Source: Brucellaceae bacterium (GTDB taxonomy: Bacteria > Pseudomonadota > Alphaproteobacteria > Rhizobiales > Rhizobiaceae). From it: 16,561 nt of DNA. Position 1 is the first letter of the stretch. Each line of letters begins with the position of its first letter. Both the position numbers and the translations under genes were made by a program. The stretch is from the NCBI GenBank assembly GCA_031253705.1, contig JAIRVW010000181.1:1-16561 (forward strand), read 5' to 3'. The notes below the pieces were generated by a model, which did not search any database, was not told the DNA's origin, and saw nothing but the letters and a program-made list of their open reading frames with translations. Shown in pieces: positions 16,290-16,561 of the stretch.

Positions 16290-16561
16290 ATGGCTGACGA
16301 AAACAAAAACAGCGAAACCCCGGATCTTGGCCAGCGCGATCTTAATAATCCGCGTGACCGCGATGCTCTGAAGCGTGCCGCTGATGATTTTCTGAAAGCA
16401 CGCAAGGACGAAGCCGTGGCTGAAGCTGCGGAAGATGATGCGGCTGCTGAAGACGCCATCAATCCACTTGCTGAACTGCAGGTGGAGAATAATGCGCTGA
16501 AAGATCAGATGCTGCGTCTGGCTGCGGATATGGAAAATCTGCGCAAACGTACTGCTCGTGA
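16290..16561 (+). CDS. grpE: GrpE, nucleotide exchange factor of DnaK, N-terminal part only
   Basis: The first 90 codons are present; the rest lies beyond the right edge. GrpE releases ADP from DnaK during protein folding and heat stress. The visible part begins [13 protein letters not shown] and has the acidic, Ala-rich flexible N-terminus. It then enters the long dimerising helix with [28 protein letters not shown], the conserved AELENxRKRxxRE-type signature. The start ATG is preceded by GGAAGAGA. It follows hrcA on the same strand, the usual heat-shock pairing. Because a third of the sequence is in an acidic low-complexity stretch, identification rests on the signature and the neighbour. 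Confidence 0.93.
   Translation, partial: MADENKNSETPDLGQRDLNNPRDRDALKRAADDFLKARKDEAVAEAAEDDAAAEDAINPLAELQVENNALKDQMLRLAADMENLRKRTAR

Overview
The window carries a conserved chromosomal core region of an alphaproteobacterium, most likely a member of the Rhizobiales close to Brucellaceae (Brucella, Ochrobactrum or Pseudochrobactrum type). Several things support this: a BA14K-family secreted protein, HrcA and RdgB sequences that match Brucella proteins as I remember them, a cysG-DUF2849-cysI-cysH-DUF934 sulfite-reduction operon, an intergenic repeat of a kind common in Rhizobiales, and the order grpE-hrcA / rph ... cysG ... metH, which I recall from Brucella chromosome I. The genus is an inference. 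I see no tRNA, rRNA, CRISPR array, transposase or phage gene.

Layout, left to right. At 1-3222 (minus) lies most of metH, cobalamin-dependent methionine synthase, whose C-terminus runs off the left edge. A near-perfect 22-bp palindrome just upstream (3264-3285) looks like its repressor operator. A 329-nt intergenic region then leads to a plus-strand gene for a secreted Tyr/Arg/Pro-rich BA14K-like protein (3552-4034), which ends at a strong terminator facing a small minus-strand membrane-protein gene (4106-4351). Next come a Dabb (stress-responsive dimeric alpha/beta barrel) protein (4534-4827) and an adrenodoxin-type [2Fe-2S] ferredoxin (4951-5298), both minus.

The sulfur-assimilation operon occupies 5449-10191 and is transcribed right to left: cysG, DUF2849, cysI, cysH, DUF934, with overlapping or nearly touching genes. 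CysG makes siroheme, CysH reduces activated sulfate to sulfite, and CysI reduces sulfite to sulfide. No CysJ flavoprotein is present. The nearby ferredoxin is a plausible but unproven electron donor. Sulfide made here would feed cysteine and then homocysteine, the substrate of MetH.

Further right, still on the minus strand, is a housekeeping group: rph, a VOC/glyoxalase-fold gene, rdgB, hemW, rsmI and yraN. Between hemW and rsmI sits a roughly 106-bp repeat element with 14-bp inverted ends that supplies the hemW stop codon. Two strong, different dyads precede the VOC gene. On the plus strand, divergent from rph, are hrcA (15097-16182) and the first 90 codons of grpE (from 16290, cut by the right edge).

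No clearly new multi-gene system is visible. The best leads are regulatory: the metH operator, the two dyads at the VOC gene and the repeat at hemW. The partly uncharacterised proteins around sulfite reductase are a further lead.
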